Below are positions 61,924-64,000 of a DNA stretch of 64,000 nucleotides, piece after piece. Each line of letters opens with the position of its first letter. The stretch's first letter is position 1. A program made the position numbers and the translations under genes. The DNA lies in the NCBI RefSeq assembly GCF_019797825.1, contig NZ_CP081855.1, forward strand, positions 1,612,001 through 1,676,000, given 5' to 3'. Origin of the DNA: Limosilactobacillus panis. Its GTDB lineage: Bacteria; Bacillota; Bacilli; Lactobacillales; Lactobacillaceae. The notes under the pieces were generated by a model. It worked only from the letters and a program-made list of their open reading frames with translations. It was not told the origin of the DNA and did not search any database.

Positions 61924-62433
61924 TTAGCCCTGCCTATTCTTGTCTACCCGGCTGGCCGTTAGCGGGAACTTACGGTCAAGTTTTGGGTCAACCCTCTTGA
62001 TTGTCAGCCATTTCTTCAGCGGCACCATTATGATCCAGGCACCAATCCAAAACACTCCCATTAAAGAAGAGTATATATCACTGTGGACCAGTGGAAACAA
62101 TGCTCCCCACGCCATCATTACGATGATGAAAATGGCATTGTAGAGGTGTTTAAAGGTCCGGAACTCTTCGTGACGGGCCTGAAGCTGGTACTGCAATTGC
62201 TCATCGGCTGACTGAATCTTTTCCTCCTGCTCCTGGCTGGTATCGGTGTGCGGGAAGAGGTCGCCCACCTCAACCCCCAGCGCACCGGCCACCAGGTTCA
62301 AAGTTGAGATGCTGGCATCGTCCCCGGCCTCCAGTCTTTGAATTGTTCTCACTGACACCTGAGCCTTCTCTGCTAACTGCTCCTGAGACAAGTGGCAAGC
62401 AGTCCGCAACTCCTTAATCTTATTTTTTACCAT
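61924..62433 (-). CDS. XRE-family regulator with two membrane segments
   Basis: About 169 residues. HTH_3 domain at residues 2-60 (IKELRTACHLSQEQLAEKAQVSVRTIQRLEAGDDASISTLNLVAGALGV), an acidic/Gln-rich linker (SQEQEEKIQSADEQLQYQLQARHEEF) and two hydrophobic helices (YNAIFIIVMMAWGALFPLV, LMGVFWIGAWIIMVPL). The start is ATG 62433 or GTG 62436, behind AAGGAGGAG. The layout suggests a membrane-tethered DNA-binding sensor; the signal is unknown. Confidence 0.8.
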   Translation of the reverse strand: MVKNKIKELRTACHLSQEQLAEKAQVSVRTIQRLEAGDDASISTLNLVAGALGVEVGDLFPHTDTSQEQEEKIQSADEQLQYQLQARHEEFRTFKHLYNAIFIIVMMAWGALFPLVHSDIYSSLMGVFWIGAWIIMVPLKKWLTIKRVDPKLDRKFPLTASRVDKNRQG

Positions 62434-62548
62434 CACTATCATCTCCTCCTTAATCTCCAGTCCTATGGTAACAGTTTAGGAGGGCGTTTAACACGACAAT
62501 CACCCGTCAGTTAGCCGCCACCTACCTGACAGTTAACCGCCAAAGTCA

Positions 62549-62595
62549 AAAGGCCGCTAGTATGCGGGATCATGAACCCGTCCACTAGCGGCCCT
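62549..62595 (-). terminator. Terminator of the alpha/beta hydrolase gene
   Basis: GGCCGCTAGT and ACTAGCGGCC arms with an inner GCGGG/CCCGT stem, then TTTT on the reverse strand. Confidence 0.88.
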
Positions 62596-62608
62596 AAAGA
62601 AACGCCAC

Positions 62609-63400
62609 CTACTTATTTTCTTTTAAGAATTCATCCATTACCTGATTAAACCGGCCCGCCTGCTCGGCCATCACCACGTGACCGGTCTGGTCAATTGCCT
62701 GGTGGGATACAAAATCGGGGTTGGCCGCCTGCATCACGTCCGCAAACCGACCGTCAAAGTACGGGCTCTGATTAGCCGTTACCAGTAGCAATGGAACCTT
62801 TGCCCCTTCAATTGCCGACCGCCGATCCCTTTTGGCGTGGTCATACAACAGGGGAAGGTTTTCTGCCCGCACGAAGGGAAACATGGCCTTCTCAGGTGCC
62901 AACTTATCCAGCACCTGTTTTGGCACCCCGTTCAAGGTTTCGCGGACATTCCCGTGTTCTCTTAATTTCAACCGGTAGGAGGCGCGGGTGATGTCCATGT
63001 AGCCATAGTGCCACTGTAGTGTATTGATCATCTTCGGTGATTGGTCAACCGCAATTGCCCCCCGAAGCGGAAAATCGGGGTACTGCTTTAGGAAGCCATA
63101 AATCTCTGCCGCCCCCATCGAGTGGCCAATCAAAAAGGGCCGGTCAATTTTTAAACCCACTAATAGTTCATGGAGGTCATCAATCAGTCGGTCAACTGAA
63201 TCCAGGTCCGGGGTATGCCCTGACACCCCGTGGTTCCGCTGATCATAGGTAATCACTTGGTAGCCCTGTTGAACCAATTCCGGGACCTGCAGGCACCAAA
63301 TCTGCTGGTAGCCACCAAAGCCGTGGATCAGGACGACCGGCTGTCCACTACCCGCGACCTGGTAATTGAGTTGGATACCATCACTCGTTTGAAAGTCCAT
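62609..63400 (-). CDS. Alpha/beta-fold hydrolase
   Basis: 263 residues. Oxyanion HGFGG (26-30), nucleophile GHSMG with S94, and a His in QTGHVVMAEQAG near the C-terminus. Resembles haloperoxidase/esterase-like hydrolases; substrate unknown. Its start overlaps the end of citG by 20 bases, so the two are translationally coupled. Confidence 0.85.
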   Translation of the reverse strand: MDFQTSDGIQLNYQVAGSGQPVVLIHGFGGYQQIWCLQVPELVQQGYQVITYDQRNHGVSGHTPDLDSVDRLIDDLHELLVGLKIDRPFLIGHSMGAAEIYGFLKQYPDFPLRGAIAVDQSPKMINTLQWHYGYMDITRASYRLKLREHGNVRETLNGVPKQVLDKLAPEKAMFPFVRAENLPLLYDHAKRDRRSAIEGAKVPLLLVTANQSPYFDGRFADVMQAANPDFVSHQAIDQTGHVVMAEQAGRFNQVMDEFLKENK

Positions 63401-64000
63401 CAGCTAATTCCTCCTTTACGAATGTCAAGAAAACCGTCAAGATGACTAAGTCGGCCGTTCCACCCAGGCTAAGGTGACGACGACTAAATTCTTGTTCCAG
63501 GTCATTCAACAATGCCCGACCTGCTGCAGTGGTAGTCCCTCCAACGGCCAGGCATTCGTCAACCTGCTTATCCTTCCACTGCAAGATGGCAGGGCCCCCG
63601 GCCCGCTTAATCAGGGTCGAATCCTCAGTGTGGCGGGCAAGGACCAGGAGGGCCTGCACGATCCGCGTATTCCAGTTTCCGGTAGTCTTAAGCATCGTCG
63701 GCAGGCCATACTGAAAGACGGTCGGGTAACCGGCCTGAGCCTCCCCACGGATCCCCGTCAGTCCGTACTTACGGTACTGCTGCTCACCGGCGGTCTCATC
63801 TTCCGCATCCGGCAGCTTCTTCAAATCATCCTTAACCAGGTCAACCAGCGCGTCCTTAACTACCGCCTGAATATCGGCCAGGTCAACCTGCCCCAACTTG
63901 CGCCAGCTCGCTGCGGTAGCCATTACCAGAATGCCGAGAGAAAAGACGGCCCCCTTGTGGGTATTGACCCCCTTGGTGGCCGCAAACATGTCCTGTTCAG
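63381..64000 (-). CDS. citG: Triphosphoribosyl-dephospho-CoA synthase CitG, C-terminal part (runs off window)
   Basis: At least 206 residues are visible; the frame is open to the window edge. FAATKGVNTHKGAVFSLGIL, TGIRGEAQAGYPTVF and the C-terminal SLGGTADLVILTVFL are CitG signatures. The enzyme makes the triphosphoribosyl-dephospho-CoA precursor of the citrate lyase prosthetic group. Citrate lyase subunit genes are expected upstream, outside the window. It overlaps the hydrolase gene downstream. Confidence 0.9.
   Translation of the reverse strand, partial: EQDMFAATKGVNTHKGAVFSLGILVMATAASWRKLGQVDLADIQAVVKDALVDLVKDDLKKLPDAEDETAGEQQYRKYGLTGIRGEAQAGYPTVFQYGLPTMLKTTGNWNTRIVQALLVLARHTEDSTLIKRAGGPAILQWKDKQVDECLAVGGTTTAAGRALLNDLEQEFSRRHLSLGGTADLVILTVFLTFVKEELADGLSNE

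Noticed and set aside
61223..62433. Toxin-antitoxin module made of the small genes and the XRE protein
   Set aside because: No RelE, HicA, MazF or similar toxin motif is visible, and the XRE protein has membrane helices unlike antitoxins.
1..64000. CRISPR arrays or prophage genes
   Set aside because: No regularly spaced short repeats and no phage structural, lysis or integrase genes were seen.

Overview
The window comes from a heterofermentative lactic acid bacterium, most likely genus Limosilactobacillus (former Lactobacillus reuteri/fermentum group). The evidence is the ctsR-clpC to rpoB neighbourhood, typical Lactobacillaceae families (PepD, proline iminopeptidase, a KxYKxGKxW-type signal peptide, a DUF4811 protein next to an MFS pump, CitG), AGGAGG-type ribosome sites with frequent TTG starts, a Firmicutes-order tRNA operon and ISL3/IS30/IS1182/IS4 insertion sequences. 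The species was not determined.

Layout. 1-5.3 kb: the start of rpoB with a promoter-attenuator leader, a TetR regulator, the ctsR-clpC stress operon with a CtsR box, a candidate structured RNA and an alcohol dehydrogenase. 5.4-6.6 kb: a decayed IS30 copy and a possible small RNA. 6.6-12.3 kb: a frameshifted glycerate kinase, an SGNH hydrolase, a flavin disulfide reductase, a SpoU-type RNA methylase and a LacI regulator. 12.8-15.8 kb: a gluconate kinase/permease operon whose promoter carries a perfect cre and a LacI-type operator. 16-18.4 kb: an IS1182 element abutting a five-gene tRNA operon. 18.4-25.6 kb: a deoxynucleoside kinase, a lysine permease under a lysine riboswitch, an acetyltransferase, a PAP2 phosphatase, and a metal group (DtxR-type regulator, CDF exporter, two VIT/CCC1 proteins). 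25.7-27.6 kb: a group IIC-like intron placed just after the intrinsic terminator of a universal stress gene. 28.4-33.3 kb: dipeptidase PepD, a TauE permease, proline iminopeptidase and a frameshifted POT peptide transporter.

33.4-36.5 kb holds an ISL3 element that has inserted into an identical copy of itself; both levels have clean 8-bp target duplications. 36.5-42.3 kb: a CPBP protease, RNase J, and a frameshifted NlpC/P60 wall hydrolase with four tandem repeats and a perfect 18-bp inverted repeat at its frameshift. 42.6-49.6 kb: a MerR regulator divergent from a multidrug pump plus DUF4811 gene over a shared palindrome, an RluD-type pseudouridine synthase, tRNA-Asp and mprF. 49.8-58.2 kb: DJ-1/PfpI, an esterase, rarA, an MFS pump, an amidotransferase, a cysteine-free uracil-DNA glycosylase-like protein, a fused ThrE exporter and a LysR regulator. 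58.3-64 kb: an IS4 element with a 9-bp duplication upstream of a cupin fragment, a LacI regulator, several small genes of unknown function, an XRE-membrane protein, an alpha/beta hydrolase and the 3' part of citG.

No CRISPR array, prophage or obvious defence island was seen. The most interesting structures are the nested ISL3, the possible template-switch scar in the wall hydrolase, the post-terminator intron, the unassigned RNA between adh and ctsR, the MerR palindrome with back-to-back promoters, and a coupled 23-codon ORF. Three conserved genes carry one-base frameshifts, so sequencing error has to be excluded before calling them pseudogenes.
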